DNA of 64,000 nucleotides from Citrobacter koseri (GTDB lineage Bacteria > Pseudomonadota > Gammaproteobacteria > Enterobacterales > Enterobacteriaceae): the NCBI GenBank assembly GCA_900446925.1, contig UAVY01000008.1, positions 372,001 to 436,000 of the forward strand, written 5' to 3'. Numbering within the stretch: position 1 is the first letter of the stretch; every line of letters begins with the position of its first letter. The position numbers were made by a program, and so were the translations under genes. The notes below the pieces were generated by a model. It saw nothing but the letters and a program-made list of their open reading frames with translations. It ran no database searches and was not told the DNA's origin. This document shows, piece after piece, positions 21,397 to 34,803 of the stretch.

Positions 21397-22996
21397 TGGC
21401 TGACATTCTGCTGCTCGATAACATCGACTCTTTTACTTACAACCTGGCAGATCAGCTACGGGCCAACGGCCACAATGTGGTGATTTACCGTAACCATATC
21501 CCGGCGCAGACCTTAATCGACCGTCTTGCGACGATGAAAAACCCGGTGCTGATGCTTTCCCCTGGGCCGGGCGTCCCCAGCGAAGCCGGTTGTATGCCGG
21601 AGTTGTTGACCCGTCTGCGCGGCAAGTTGCCCATTATCGGCATCTGCCTCGGACACCAGGCGATTGTTGAAGCCTACGGTGGTTACGTCGGTCAGGCGGG
21701 CGAGATTCTCCACGGCAAAGCGTCGAGCATTGAACATGACGGACAGGCGATGTTTGCCGGCCTTGTGAACCCGCTGCCGGTCGCTCGTTATCACTCTCTG
21801 GTGGGCAGCAACGTGCCTGCGGGGCTGACGATTAACGCCCATTTTAACGGCATGGTGATGGCGGTGCGTCACGACACGGATCGCGTCTGCGGTTTTCAGT
21901 TCCACCCGGAGTCCATTCTTACTACGCAAGGTGCGCTGTTGCTGGAACAAACGCTGGCCTGGGCGCAACAAAAGCTGGAGCCGACCAATACGCTGCAACC
22001 GATTCTGGAAAAATTGTACCAGGCGCAAACCATGACCCAGCAGGAAAGCCACCAACTTTTCTCTGCCGTGGTCCGTGGCGAACTGAAGCCAGAACAACTG
22101 GCGGCGGCGCTGGTCAGTATGAAAGTGCGTGGCGAACATCCGAATGAAATCGCTGGCGCCGCTACCGCGCTGCTGGAAAATGCCGCGCCGTTCCCGCGCC
22201 CGGACTATCTGTTTGCCGATATTGTCGGCACCGGCGGTGATGGCAGCAACAGCATCAATATTTCCACCGCCAGCGCCCTTTGTGGCGGCGGCCCTGCCGG
22301 ACTGAAGGTGGCCCAAACATGGCAACCGCAGCGTCTCCAGTAAATCCGGTTCGTCCGATCTGCTGGCGGCATTCGGTATCAATCTGGATATGAACGCCGA
22401 TAAATCGCGCCAGGCGCTGGACGACCTGGGCGTCTGCTTCCTGTTCGCACCGAAATACCATACGGGTTTCCGTCATGCGATGCCGGTTCGCCAGCAGCTT
22501 AAAACCCGCACCTTGTTCAATGTGCTGGGGCCGCTGATCAACCCGGCTCACCCGCCGCTGGCGCTGATTGGCGTCTACAGCCCGGAGCTGGTGCTGCCCA
22601 TTGCCGAAACCCTGCGGGTACTGGGTTATCAGCGTGCGGCGGTGGTTCACAGCGGCGGTATGGATGAAGTGTCGTTGCATGCGCCAACCATTGTGGCTGA
22701 ACTGCACGATGGCCGAAATCAAGAGCTACCAGCTCACGGCGGAAGACTTCGGCCTCACCCCGTATCACCAGGAACAGCTGGCAGGCGGCACGCCGGAAGA
22801 AAACCGTGACATTCTCACCCGCTTGTTACAAGGTAAAGGTGAAGCCGCTCACGAGGCCGCTGTCGCTGCGAATGTCGCCATGTTAATGCGCCTGCATGGT
22901 AAGGAAGATTTAAAGGCCAATGCGCAAACTGTGATTGATGTACTGCGCAGTGGCGCAGCTTATGACCGGGTTACCGCACTGGCGGCAAGAGGGTAA
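21396..22996 (+). CDS. trpD: TrpGD fusion: anthranilate synthase glutaminase / anthranilate phosphoribosyltransferase (five frameshifts)
   Basis: The enterobacterial TrpG-TrpD fusion. The glutaminase domain (about 1-195) has nucleophile Cys in [15 protein letters not shown] and QFHPES; the phosphoribosyltransferase domain follows, with DIVGTGGDG binding PRPP. Four extra c lie within about 40 bases (22276-22278, 22292-22294, 22297-22298, 22312-22314), and one more at 22713-22714. Corrected, the middle reads STASAFVAAACGLKVAKHGNR and the protein is 531 residues, the E. coli length. Confidence 0.95.
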
Positions 22997-24361
22997 ATGA
23001 TGCAAACCGTTTTAGCGAAAATCGTCGCGGATAAGGCGATCTGGGTAGAAGCCCGTAAGCAACAACAACCGTTAGCCAGTTTCCAGAATGAGGTTCAGCC
23101 AAGTGCCCGCCATTTCTATGATGCGCTGCAAGGCACGCGTACCGCATTTATTCTGGAGTGTAAAAAAGCGTCCCCCTCCAAAGGGGTGATTCGTGATGAC
23201 TTCGACCCCGCGCAGATTGCCCGGTGTTTATAAACATTACGCGTCGGCGATTTCCGTTCTGACCGATGAGAAATATTTCCAGGGGAGTTTTGACTTTCTC
23301 ACTGTTGTCAGCCGTATCGCGCCGCAGCCGGTTCTGTGTAAGGACTTCATCATCGATCCTTACCAAATCTATCTGGCGCGTTACTACCAGGCCGATGCCT
23401 GTCTGCTGATGCTCTCCGTACTGGATGACGAGCAATATCGCCAGCTTTCCCGCCGTCGCCCCACAGTCTGAAAATGGGCGTGCTGACGGAAGTCAGTAAC
23501 GAAGAAGAACTGGAGCGCGCCATCGCACTGGGTGCGAAAGTCGTCGGCATTAATAACCGCGACCTGCGCGATCTGTCGATTGACCTTAACCGTACCCGTC
23601 AGCTTGCGCCAAAACTGGGGCACGGCGTGACCGTGATCAGCGAGTCCGGGATTAACACCTATGCACAGGTGCGCGAGCTAAGCCACTTCGCTAACGGTTT
23701 TCTGATCGGTTCTGCGCTGATGTCCCATGACGATCTGCACGCCGCCGTGCGTCGCGTGCTGCTTGGCGAGAACAAAGTCTGCGGCCTGACGCGCGGGCAG
23801 GATGCAAAAGCCGCTTACGAAGCAGGCGCCATTTATGGCGGGCTGATTTTTGTTCCTCGTCGCCTCGCGTCGTAAATCTCGACCAGGCGCGCGAGGTGAT
23901 AGCCGCCGCCCCCCTGCAATATGTCGGCGTATTCCGCAATACCGCTATCCACCGAGGTATGTGAAAAAGCGACCACCTTGTCGCTCAAGGCCGTGCAACT
24001 GCATGGCAGCGAAGACCAGGCTTATGTCGATGCTCTGCGCGCCGCATTACCGGAACAGGTACAAATCTGGAAAGCGCTTAGCGTGGGCGACGCACTGCCA
24101 GCTCGTGATTACCAGCACGTTGATAAGTACGTTCTCGATAACGGTCAGGGCGGCAGCGGCCAACGTTTTGACTGGTCGTTATTGAACGGTGAAACGCTGG
24201 ACAACGTATTGCTGGCGGGCGGATTAGGCGCAGACAACTGCGTGGAAGCGGCAAAAACCGGCTGTGCCGGTCTCGATTTTAATTCTGGTGTAGAGTCACA
24301 GCCGGGCATCAAAGATGCACACCTTCTGGCCTCGGTCTTTCAGACACTGCGCGCATATTAA
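22997..24361 (+). CDS. trpC: TrpC: indole-3-glycerol-phosphate synthase / phosphoribosylanthranilate isomerase (five indels)
   Basis: Bifunctional enzyme: IGP synthase (about 1-255, [33 protein letters not shown]) followed by PRA isomerase (about 256-453, [26 protein letters not shown]). The frame changes at gg 23223-23224 (+1), ccc 23449-23451 (+1), cccc 23459-23462 (+1), near 23855 (-1) and near 23949 (+1). Corrected length is 453 residues, as in E. coli. The gene starts directly after the trpD stop. Confidence 0.95.
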
Positions 24362-24371
24362 GGAAGAAAAC

Positions 24372-25568
24372 ATGACAACATTACTCAATCCCTACTTTGG
24401 TGAATTTGGCGGCATGTATGTCCCGCAGATTCTGATGCCTGCCCTGCGCCAGCTGGAAGAAGCGTTCGTCAGCGCGCAGAAAGATCCACAGTTTCAGGCC
24501 CAGTTTGCCGATCTGCTGAAGAACTATGCAGGCCGTCCAACCGCGCTGACCAAATGCCAGAATATCACCGCCGGCACCAAAAACCACGCTGTATCTGAAG
24601 CGTGAAGATTTACTGCACGGCGGCGCGCACCAAAACAAACCAGGTACTGGGTCAGGCGCTGCTGGCGAAACGCATGGGTAAAACAGAGATTATCGCCGAA
24701 ACGGGCGCAGGTCAGCATGGCGTGGCTTCCGCGCTCGCCAGCGCCCTGCTCGGTCTGAAATGCCGTATCTATATGGGCGCAAAAGACGTCGAGCGTCAGT
24801 CGCCAAACGTCTTTCGTATGCGACTGATGGGCGCGGAAGTGATCCCTGTACACAGCGGCTCCGCCACCCTGAAAGACGCCTGCAACGAAGCGCTTCGCGA
24901 CTGGTCCGGCAGCTATGAATCCGCGCACTATATGCTCGGAACTGCGGCAGGCCCGCACCCGTTCCCGACCATCGTCCGTGAATTTCAGCGCATGATCGGG
25001 GAAGAGACGAAAGCGCAGATCCTCGAAAAAGAAGGTCGTCTGCCGGATGCCGTGATTGCCTGCGTGGGCGGCGGCTCCAACGCAATCGGCATGTTTGCGG
25101 ACTTCATCAACGAAACCAGCGTGGGTTTGATTGGCGTCGAACCTGGCGGCCACGGGATTGAAACAGGCGAGCACGGCGCACCGCTGAAGCATGGCCGCGT
25201 AGGCATCTATTTCGGCATGAAAGCGCCGATGATGCAACCGAGGAAGGGCAAATTGAAGAGTCCTACTCCATTTCCGCCGGGCTGGATTTCCCGTCCGTTG
25301 GGCCGCAGCACGCGTATCTGAACAGCATTGGTCGCGCCGATTATGTGTCGATCACCGATGACGAAGCCGCTGGAAGCCTTTAAAAACGCTCTGTCTGCAT
25401 GAAGGGATTATTCCGGCGCTGGAGTCGTCCCACGCCCTGGCTCACGCCCTGAAAATGATGCGTGAAAATCCAGAAAAAGAACAATTGCTGGTCGTTAACC
25501 TTTCCGGTCGCGGCGACAAAGACATTTTCACCGTACACGATATTCTGAAAGCGCGAGGGGAAATCTGA
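24372..25568 (+). CDS. trpB: Tryptophan synthase beta chain (five indels)
   Basis: PLP enzyme joining indole and serine. The PLP lysine is in the HKTNQ motif, directly after an extra c at 24630-24631; the glycine-rich phosphate loop is [10 protein letters not shown]. Other indels: aaaaa 24579-24583 (+1), near 25236 (-1), cc 25367-25368 (+1), aaaaa 25382-25386 (+1). Corrected length is 397 residues. The stop overlaps the trpA start (TGATG). Confidence 0.95.
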
Positions 25569-26374
25569 TGGAACGCTATGAAAACCTGTTTGCACAGCTG
25601 AAGGATCGCAAGGAAGGCGCATTTGTCCCCTTCGTGACCCTGGGCGATCCTTCCGTTGAACCAGTCACTGAACATTATTGATACGCTGATTGAAGCCGGC
25701 GCCGACGCCCTTGAACTCGGCATTCCGTTCTCCGATCCGCTGGCAGACGGGCCGACCATCCAGGAAGCCACGCTGCGCGCGTTTGCCGCAGGCGTAACGC
25801 CTACGCAATGCTTTGAGATGCTGGCGCTGATTCGTCAGAAACACCCGACGATTCCGATTGGTCTGCTGATGTACGCCAACCTGGTGTTCAGCAAAGGGAT
25901 CGACGAATTCTACGCGCAGTGCGAGAAAGTCGGCGTGGATTCCGTACTGGTGGCGGATGTGCCTGTTGAGGAGTCTGCGCCCTTCCGTCAGGCGGCATTA
26001 CGCTACAACGTGGCGCCGATTTTCATCTGCCCGCCCAATGCCGATGACGATCTGTTGCGCCAGATAGCCTCTTATGGCCGTGGCTATACCTATCTGCTTT
26101 CGCGGGCAGGCGTGACGGGCGCGGAAAACCGCGCCGCATTACCGCTGCATCATCTGGTGGAAAAACTGAAAGAGTATAACGCCGCGCCCCCGTTGCAGGG
26201 CTTTGGCATCTCTTCCCCGGAACAGGTTACAGGTGCCATTGAAGCCGGCGCCGCCGGGCGATTTCGGGTCAGCGATCGTTAAGCTCATTGAGAAAAACGT
26301 CGCAAACCCCTGGGCAGATGCTGACCGAGCTGAAAGCGTTTGTCACGGCAATGAAAGCCGCGACCCGCGCATAA
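25568..26374 (+). CDS. trpA: Tryptophan synthase alpha chain (four indels)
   Basis: Cleaves indole-3-glycerol phosphate and channels indole to TrpB. The catalytic glutamate lies in [10 protein letters not shown] and the aspartate in DPLADGP; the phosphate loop region [10 protein letters not shown] is present. Indels: cc 25661-25662 (+1), near 26257 (-1), near 26269 (-1), cccc 26307-26310 (+1). The net change is zero, giving 268 residues as in E. coli, but the frame is broken between the indels. Confidence 0.94.
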
Positions 26375-26389
26375 TATTGCGCAGGCAAC

Positions 26390-26415
26390 AGGCCCGATAA
26401 TGCCATGCTTATCGG
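26390..26415 (+). terminator. Hairpin after trpA
   Basis: ggcccgataa and ttatcggggcc form a stem just after trpA, with one unpaired g (gggg against ccc), which may itself be an inserted base. No t-run follows. It separates the trp operon from the convergent diguanylate cyclase gene. Confidence 0.55.
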
Positions 26416-26426
26416 GGCCAATCCCG

Positions 26427-27899
26427 TCATTCCCTCACCTGCTTCATTTTGTACATTTCGTTATCCGCATCCTGAATAGCCGTATCCAGATCGCGGGTTA
26501 CTTCTGCGACGCCCCATGACACCGACAGCGGTACAACATGACCATCGACCATAAATGCATAATCATTTATCTGGCCAGTTATCCGCTCCGCGATGGCTAT
26601 CGCGTCACCGATCTGCGCACGGTAAAGCAAAATAACGAACTCATCGCCGCCGGTACGAATCACCAGGTCATGACTGGTGCGGGTGTTAGAGAGCATTCTG
26701 TTGGCGATGATTTGCAACGCCCGGTCTCCCGCCACATGCCCCCAGGTGTCGTTGATGGCTTTAAACTTATTACAATCCAGCAGCACCACGCAGCTGCGCG
26801 TTAAATCCCTGCGCTTCACAATATCAAGGATCTTGCGGTTAAAGCAGCCCGTCAGCGAGTCGATATACACCTTCAGGTCGCTCGCGTTCAGCCCAGTATT
26901 TTAAGCCGAGGAAGATCAGGATAAAGAAGAATGGCGCCAGCAGAATCGCAATCCCGGCCTGCGTGTCGTATCTGACGAACCGATGCAGAGAGAGCGAGGA
27001 ATGGAACGCATATTTTGCAGACATTGCGCGGATGGACTCCCCGGCGACAGGCTGGCAATCACCGCTCAGGCAGAGACTTTCCTGCGTGGGCGTATGCACC
27101 AGAGCCACATTAAGGCCGGGTGGAATATGATGTTCAAAGGCCTCCGTCAGCGCCCTCCTGTAGCTCAGGTTTAGAATGGTCATACACCAGATACGCAACG
27201 ATATGATCGGAGATCTCTTTTCCAGAAAGATCGTAAATATAACTGACTACGCTGTACGCTTTTTCATTCGTGATTTTGTCCGTATAAAAGTCCGTTGAAC
27301 TGAGCGACTTGGATTTGACATTCTTTTGCAGCAGACGCGTATAAAAGCCCACGGGCGGTAAGAAAAAGTCGGTGATATCGCCCGCCATTTTAGAGTCGCT
27401 AAAATAGAAGGGTTTTGCATCTGCTGGCGTGAACCAATAAAAATAGCTGGCATCTTTGGCGATAATGTAGCGATGCGCGGCATAATCCCCCGGATTAAGG
27501 GTGTTCATCCGATCCCGAATAAACTCCGCCGCCGCAAAACATACATAAAGCGTTAATATTGGGCTGACGGGAAACAATAGTGCCCGTTGCGGAATGGATC
27601 CGCGCCCGGTCGGCATTGATACCCCATGAATCCGCATCTCTGGGGGAAAACCTTGAGAGGTTGCCGCACTGCCCGGCATTTTTGATCTGGTGATAGCGAA
27701 CCCCTGTCGCATCGGCGATGAGTTCGTTATCGTTGAAAATATCCATCATCCGCGTTTGCAGACGACTCATCCCTTCATTCACAACGGCCTGTCGTTGTTC
27801 GTAAATAATAAAGAGATACAGTGAAGTAAAAAGTAAAGTGATAAGCGCTGACATCAACAACGCCTGGCTATTTCTTAGGCTGTCCTGAACAATCTTCAC
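26427..27899 (-). CDS. Membrane diguanylate cyclase with periplasmic sensor region (three frameshifts)
   Basis: Makes cyclic di-GMP from two GTP. A first transmembrane helix (about residues 14-33) and a second (about 290-310, AGIAILLAPFFFILIFLGL) enclose a roughly 250-residue periplasmic region I do not recognise. The C-terminal GGDEF domain starts at DSLTGCFNRK and has an intact active site, RTGGDEFVILL. The inhibitory RxxD site before it looks altered (TSHD). Three one-base insertions: a-run 27536-27539, near 27155-27160, and ccc 26892-26894. Corrected length is about 489 residues. This gene is not at this place in E. coli K-12 or, from memory, S. Typhimurium LT2. Confidence 0.85.
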
Positions 27900-27973
27900 T
27901 GAGGCACCTTAAGCCTGAATCGCGGGGCCGAATACGTTAGTAGATTTTGCTGATACAGTACAGTTTTCAGTGA

Positions 27974-28249
27974 TTAATCATCTCCTTCAATCGGGTATCC
28001 CGCCCTGCGAATAGCCTCACGGCAGTCACTGACGCCAGCGGCGTACCCGGCTTCAATCTCACAAACCGGACTCGAACTGCAATAAGGTAAACAGACGGGC
28101 GTAGCAATATTCTCTTCCAGCGCATCAATCTTATGCATTGCATCCAGCAGCATTCGCAGCGCCTGTAAAGTGAACTCAGTCTCTTCATCTCTGACTATCG
28201 ATTCCAGGGTCGCGATTTTTTGTTGCAGAAGGGCTTGAGTTACTATCAT
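27974..28249 (-). CDS. Hypothetical 91-residue protein with a cysteine cluster
   Basis: Not recognised. Starting at ATG 28249 it reads MIVTQALLQQKIATLESIV, an amphipathic helical first half with heptad-like leucine spacing, then a C-x3-C-x5-C cluster (CLPYCSSSPVC) and a further cysteine in SDCREAIRRAGYP. No signal peptide. A TTG start at 28264 would add five residues. It is 74 bp upstream of the diguanylate cyclase on the same strand, so co-transcription is possible. It might bind a metal through the cysteines, but this is only inference. Confidence 0.6.
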   Translation of the reverse strand: MIVTQALLQQKIATLESIVRDEETEFTLQALRMLLDAMHKIDALEENIATPVCLPYCSSSPVCEIEAGYAAGVSDCREAIRRAGYPIEGDD

Positions 28250-28330
28250 CGTCAATGCTCTCAAAACAGGCTTGTTTCAAAGATAGCATCTCAGGGAGAG
28301 GTATGATGTTGAAATCAGCAGAATATAAAA

Positions 28331-28357
28331 AGCGGGCTGTATGACAGCCCGCTTTTT
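28331..28357. terminator. Bidirectional terminator after ompW
   Basis: agcgggctgt (28331-28340), loop atg, acagcccgct (28344-28353) with a and t runs on both sides. On the minus strand it ends ompW about 18 bp after its stop. Confidence 0.9.
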
Positions 28358-28374
28358 AGATGGGTCACATAAAC

Positions 28375-29014
28375 TCAGAAACGATAACCGGCAGAGAACA
28401 TAAATACCCACGGGTCGAGGCGGACGCTGTCATGCTGCTGGGCACCACCGAGTTTATAGCTTGCGGTAGTATCGATATCCATATACCAGACCGACATGTT
28501 AATTAACCAGTCCCGGTTAATCAGGTAATCCATACCCACCTGCCCGGCCATTCCCCAGGAATCCTTCAGACTCAGATCGGACAACCCTGTCTCTTTACCA
28601 TTGTTGGTTGAAACCTTCGTCAAAGAAGGTGGTGTAGTTTACACCCGCGCCAATATAAGGGCGCAGTTTGCTACTGGCGTCGCCAAAGTACCACTGCGCC
28701 ATTAATGTCGGCGGCAGGTGACGCACGGTAGCGATATCACCGGTATCCCCTGTCCCAATTTTATGGCGGAACGGCGTCGCCGCCAGCAGTTCAATACCAA
28801 TGTTGTCGGTTGCCATATAAGTAAAAGTCAAACCGAGTTGCGTATTGTTACTGACGTCAAAACCGTTCAGATGCCCCAGCGTTCCGCCTGCCCCTTCCGT
28901 CGGTCTCACGGTCGCCGAGCCCGCACGGATAAAAAACTCACCGCTCTCATGCGCAAGCGCACTACCAGAGAGAAGAGTACTTACTGCCAGGGCTGCCACT
29001 GTTAACTTTTTCAT
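28375..29014 (-). CDS. ompW: Outer-membrane protein OmpW (one frameshift)
   Basis: Eight-stranded beta-barrel with a hydrophobic channel; a colicin S4 receptor in E. coli. Signal peptide MKKLTVAALAVSTLLSGSALA, then HESGEFFIRAGSATVRP; it ends in the outer-membrane signature FMFSAGYRF. One extra base (gg at 28606-28607) shifts the frame after TTFFDEGFN. Corrected length is 212 residues, as in E. coli. Usually FNR- and stress-regulated. Confidence 0.94.
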
Positions 29015-30124
<1,110 letters not shown>

Positions 30125-30179
30125 CCCTGAACGTGTTAAGGGCCAGTTTGCCCAAAACTTTTGATTACGGAATCGAAGA

Positions 30180-30719
30180 ATGAAGCAGTTTCTTGATTTT
30201 TTACCGCTGGTTGTCTTTTTTGCTTTTTATAAGCTGTACGACATCTATGCGGCGACCTCCGCCCTGATTGTCGCGACAGCCATTGTGTTGATCTACAGTT
30301 GGGTTCGCTATCGCAAGGTCGAAAAGATGGCGTTGATCACTTTCGTTCTGGTTGCCGTGTTCGGCGGCCTGACCATTTTCTTCCACAACGATGAGTTTAT
30401 TAAGTGGAAGGTGACGGTGATTTACGGCCTGTTTGCCGGTGCGCTGCTGATAAGCCAGTGGGTCATGAAAAAGCCGCTGATTCAACGCATGTTAGGGAAA
30501 GAACTGACGTTGCCGCAGCCGGTCTGGTCTAAGCTGAACCTGGCATGGGCCGTATTTTTCATCCTCTGCGGGCTCGCCAATATCTACATCGCGTTTTGGC
30601 TGCCGCAAAACATCTGGGTCAACTTCAAAGTGTTCGGTTTAACCGCGCTGACGCTGATTTTTACCCTTCTGAGCGGGGTCTACATTTACCGCCATCTGCC
30701 GCAGGAAGATAAATCCTGA
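30180..30719 (+). CDS. yciB: YciB, inner-membrane septation/envelope protein (IspZ family)
   Basis: Intact 179-residue protein with five or more transmembrane helices ([21 protein letters not shown] at the N-terminus). The family is called intracellular septation protein A (IspZ) in Shigella. In E. coli it interacts with elongation and division proteins and overlaps with DcrB in envelope lipid balance. Downstream of yciC, upstream of yciA. Confidence 0.95.
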   Translation: MKQFLDFLPLVVFFAFYKLYDIYAATSALIVATAIVLIYSWVRYRKVEKMALITFVLVAVFGGLTIFFHNDEFIKWKVTVIYGLFAGALLISQWVMKKPLIQRMLGKELTLPQPVWSKLNLAWAVFFILCGLANIYIAFWLPQNIWVNFKVFGLTALTLIFTLLSGVYIYRHLPQEDKS

Positions 30720-30849
30720 GTTCTGTTTGCCAGACCGTCTGGTCTGGCATCCCCTTCACGCCAGCCTGGCGCGCGTTTCCCCTCTGTTCTCCCTGCGCAA
30801 ATCATAGTAGCATTCGCGCCTGAAATCTTTCTTCACAGTCGGTTCTACA

Positions 30850-31251
30850 ATGACAACAACAAATAACGCTCCTCAGGGCGAACTGGTTTTACGCACGCTG
30901 GCCATGCCCGCCGATACCAATGCTAACGGCGATATTTTTGGCGGCTGGCTCATGTCACAAATGGATATTGGCGGCGCGATTCAGGCTAAAGAAATTGCTC
31001 ATGGTCGCGTGGTGACCGTGCGCGTTGAGGGAATGAGTTTTCTGCGCCCTGTCGCCGTAGGCGACGTCGTATGCTGTTATGCCCGCTGCGTTAAACGCGG
31101 CACAACGTCTGTCAGCATTAATATTGAAGTGTGGGTGAAAAAGGTGGCGTCAGAGCCAATCGGCCAGCGTTATAAAGCAACCGAGGCGCTGTTCATCTAT
31201 GTGGCGGTAGACAGTGACGGTAAACCTCGCCCGCTGCCGGTTCAGGCATGA
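30850..31251 (+). CDS. yciA: YciA, acyl-CoA thioesterase
   Basis: Intact 133-residue hotdog-fold thioesterase. The catalytic region NGDIFGGWLMSQMDIGG carries the conserved N-x-x-x-F-G-G-W and the active-site aspartate. Broad acyl-CoA hydrolase activity is known for E. coli and Haemophilus YciA. Confidence 0.95.
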   Translation: MTTTNNAPQGELVLRTLAMPADTNANGDIFGGWLMSQMDIGGAIQAKEIAHGRVVTVRVEGMSFLRPVAVGDVVCCYARCVKRGTTSVSINIEVWVKKVASEPIGQRYKATEALFIYVAVDSDGKPRPLPVQA

Positions 31252-31256
31252 ATTAC

Positions 31257-31291
31257 CGGATAAGGCGGTGCGCCGCCTTATCCGCTCTACG
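31257..31291. repeat. REP element between yciA and tonB
   Basis: ccggataaggcggtgcgccgccttatccgctctac: a compact palindrome of the REP type between convergent genes. It may also act as a transcript end. Confidence 0.7.
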
Positions 31292-31308
31292 ATTTAAGGG
31301 GATCGCGA

Positions 31309-32025
31309 TTACTCGATCTGCGTGGTGCCGTTCAGACGGAAGATGATATTAACCACTAAGCCCGACCCCGGTTTCCCTGCTTCATAGCGCCATCTGCGCA
31401 TCGCGTTTTTCACTTCACGCTCAAACATGTTCGCCGGTTGAGCGGAAAGCACCTGAACATTCTCCACTCGCCCGTCTGAGGTGACGTCGAATTTCACTTT
31501 CACGCGGCCTTCAATACGCAACGCTTGCGCTCGTGCCGGATACTGCGGCTGGTTGCGGCTCAATGCGCGAGGCCCCGCAGGAACACTGACGGCCGGTTTG
31601 CTGGTTGCCGCTGCGGTATTCGTTGTCGGACGTGACGGCGCCGTATTTTCAAACGGTGCGGCCGGGCGCGGTTCAGCAGGCTTAACATCACGTTTAGGCT
31701 GCTCCTGAACCTTTTTCACCGGTTTAGGTTTTGGCTTCGGCTTAGGTTTCGGCTTCTCAATCACCACCGGCGCCTCTTTTGGCGGCTCAGGAACAGGTTC
31801 CGGTTCCGGCTCAGGTTCGACGACGGGTTCCGGCGGCGGCTGAACCGCCTGTGGTGGCTCAAGATCGGCAGGCGCGACCATTGTGATTGAGATCGGCTGC
31901 GCGGGCGCAGGCAGTTCAATAACCTGATGTACCGAGGTATACAGCAGACCCGCCACTACAGCACCATGAATGCCAACGGAAAGTAACGTCGGCCAGGGAA
32001 AGCGACGAGGTAAATCAAGGGTCAT
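31309..32025 (-). CDS. tonB: TonB, energy transducer for outer-membrane receptors
   Basis: Intact 238-residue TonB. An N-terminal membrane anchor ([20 protein letters not shown]), a long proline-rich spacer with EP repeats followed by KP repeats, and the C-terminal domain that contacts TonB boxes ([17 protein letters not shown] ... [13 protein letters not shown]). I use ATG 32025 (MTLDLPRR) as in E. coli; another ATG three codons upstream is possible. It couples the ExbB/ExbD proton motor to siderophore and B12 uptake and is Fur-regulated in relatives. Confidence 0.96.
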   Translation of the reverse strand: MTLDLPRRFPWPTLLSVGIHGAVVAGLLYTSVHQVIELPAPAQPISITMVAPADLEPPQAVQPPPEPVVEPEPEPEPVPEPPKEAPVVIEKPKPKPKPKPKPVKKVQEQPKRDVKPAEPRPAAPFENTAPSRPTTNTAAATSKPAVSVPAGPRALSRNQPQYPARAQALRIEGRVKVKFDVTSDGRVENVQVLSAQPANMFEREVKNAMRRWRYEAGKPGSGLVVNIIFRLNGTTQIE

Positions 32026-32249
32026 TGAAGTCATAATCGTTTCAGTTAAAAAACCAGGCCTCGATTTTAAATGCAAATAGCAATCATATTCAATAAGACA
32101 TCACGGTAAGCCGCATTTAAAACGCAATATTACCGCAAAAAGTCCCTGTGTTATGCACGGTCTTAACAAAGTCGTTATCTTTGCGTTGCAGTTGAAAGAC
32201 CTTTCCAATAACGTAATTAACGACTTTTACCGATTAAGGAGCTCTACCC

Positions 32250-32548
32250 GTGCTGTATGTCATTTACGCTCAGGATATCGCCGATTCTCTTGAAAAACGT
32301 CTTTCCGTCCGCCCTGCCCATCTGGCACGCCTGCAACTGCTCCATGATGAGGGCCGACTGTTGACCGCAGGCCCTATGCCAGCCGCTCGACAGCAACGAT
32401 CCCGGTGCCGCCGGGTTTACCGGCTCAACCGTGATTGCACAATTCGAATCGCTGGAAGAAGCGCAGTCCTGGGCAGACGCAGACCCGTATGTGGCTGCGG
32501 GCGTGTATGCGCAAGTCTCTGTAAAAACCGTATAAGAAAGTCTTTTAA
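32250..32548 (+). CDS. yciI: YciI family protein (two frameshifts)
   Basis: Small dimeric alpha-beta-barrel (YCII) protein, possibly enzymatic, substrate unknown. The GTG start at 32250 has aaggagc before it. The first half ([17 protein letters not shown] ... LLTAGPMPA) is followed by a shift caused by an extra c near 32386; the rest ([15 protein letters not shown] ... [13 protein letters not shown]) continues, and a second extra a at 32523-32527 hides the true end KPYKKVF. Corrected length is 98 residues, as in E. coli. Confidence 0.9.
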
Positions 32549-32570
32549 ATCAGGCGGGGTTTGCATTCAT

Positions 32571-32590
32571 GGGCACCGAATACGGTGCCC
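32571..32590. terminator. Hairpin between yciI and yciY
   Basis: gggcaccg (32571-32578), loop aata, cggtgccc (32583-32590). A perfect 8-bp stem without a clear t-run, placed between convergent yciI and yciY. Confidence 0.55.
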
Positions 32591-32598
32591 TGGTTGTA

Positions 32599-32772
32599 TC
32601 AGATGCTGTGAATCGCAAACAATAACGTGTTACGTTGATGATTGAGAATGCATTTTCTGATTGAGTGGATACGCATATTACGACGCGATTGTCCTTCAAG
32701 CCAACGCGCTTTACGGCGGCTAGCCTGACGTTGCATGCGCCAGCGTCCCACTTCCGTTCTACTACGCTTCAT
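32599..32772 (-). CDS. yciY: YciY, 57-residue basic protein
   Basis: 57 residues starting [20 protein letters not shown], very rich in arginine and lysine, nearly identical in pattern to E. coli YciY (uncharacterised). It is transcribed away from clsA, starting about 140 bp upstream of it. The strong positive charge suggests nucleic-acid or ribosome association, but there is no direct evidence. Confidence 0.8.
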   Translation of the reverse strand: MKRSRTEVGRWRMQRQASRRKARWLEGQSRRNMRIHSIRKCILNHQRNTLLFAIHSI

Positions 32773-32914
32773 GTTAACTACTCTTACAGTGCCAGAGCAG
32801 GCATTATACCCTCTCGTCGGGAGCAGACCAGCGCTTTTCCGGTGTTTTTATTTGCCAGATGAAGCCTGATGCGTAAACTCTTAACAATACGCTTTCAAAA
32901 GGATTTTTAAATTT

Positions 32915-34739
<1,825 letters not shown>

Positions 34740-34767
34740 GAAAGACGTCGAGCGATCGGGCCAGTGC

Positions 34768-34799
34768 CAAAAAAAAGGGCTGACATCATGTCAGCCCTT
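34768..34799 (-). terminator. opp operon terminator
   Basis: aagggctgaca (34775-34785) and tgtcagccctt (34789-34799) form an 11-bp stem; on the minus strand it is followed by eight t, just after the oppF stop. Confidence 0.92.
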
Positions 34800-34803
34800 A
34801 AAT

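Noticed and set aside
21396..26374. A decayed (pseudogenised) trp operon
   Set aside because: All four genes return to exact family length after removing one-base errors, active-site residues are all conserved, and the same indels occur across unrelated essential genes.
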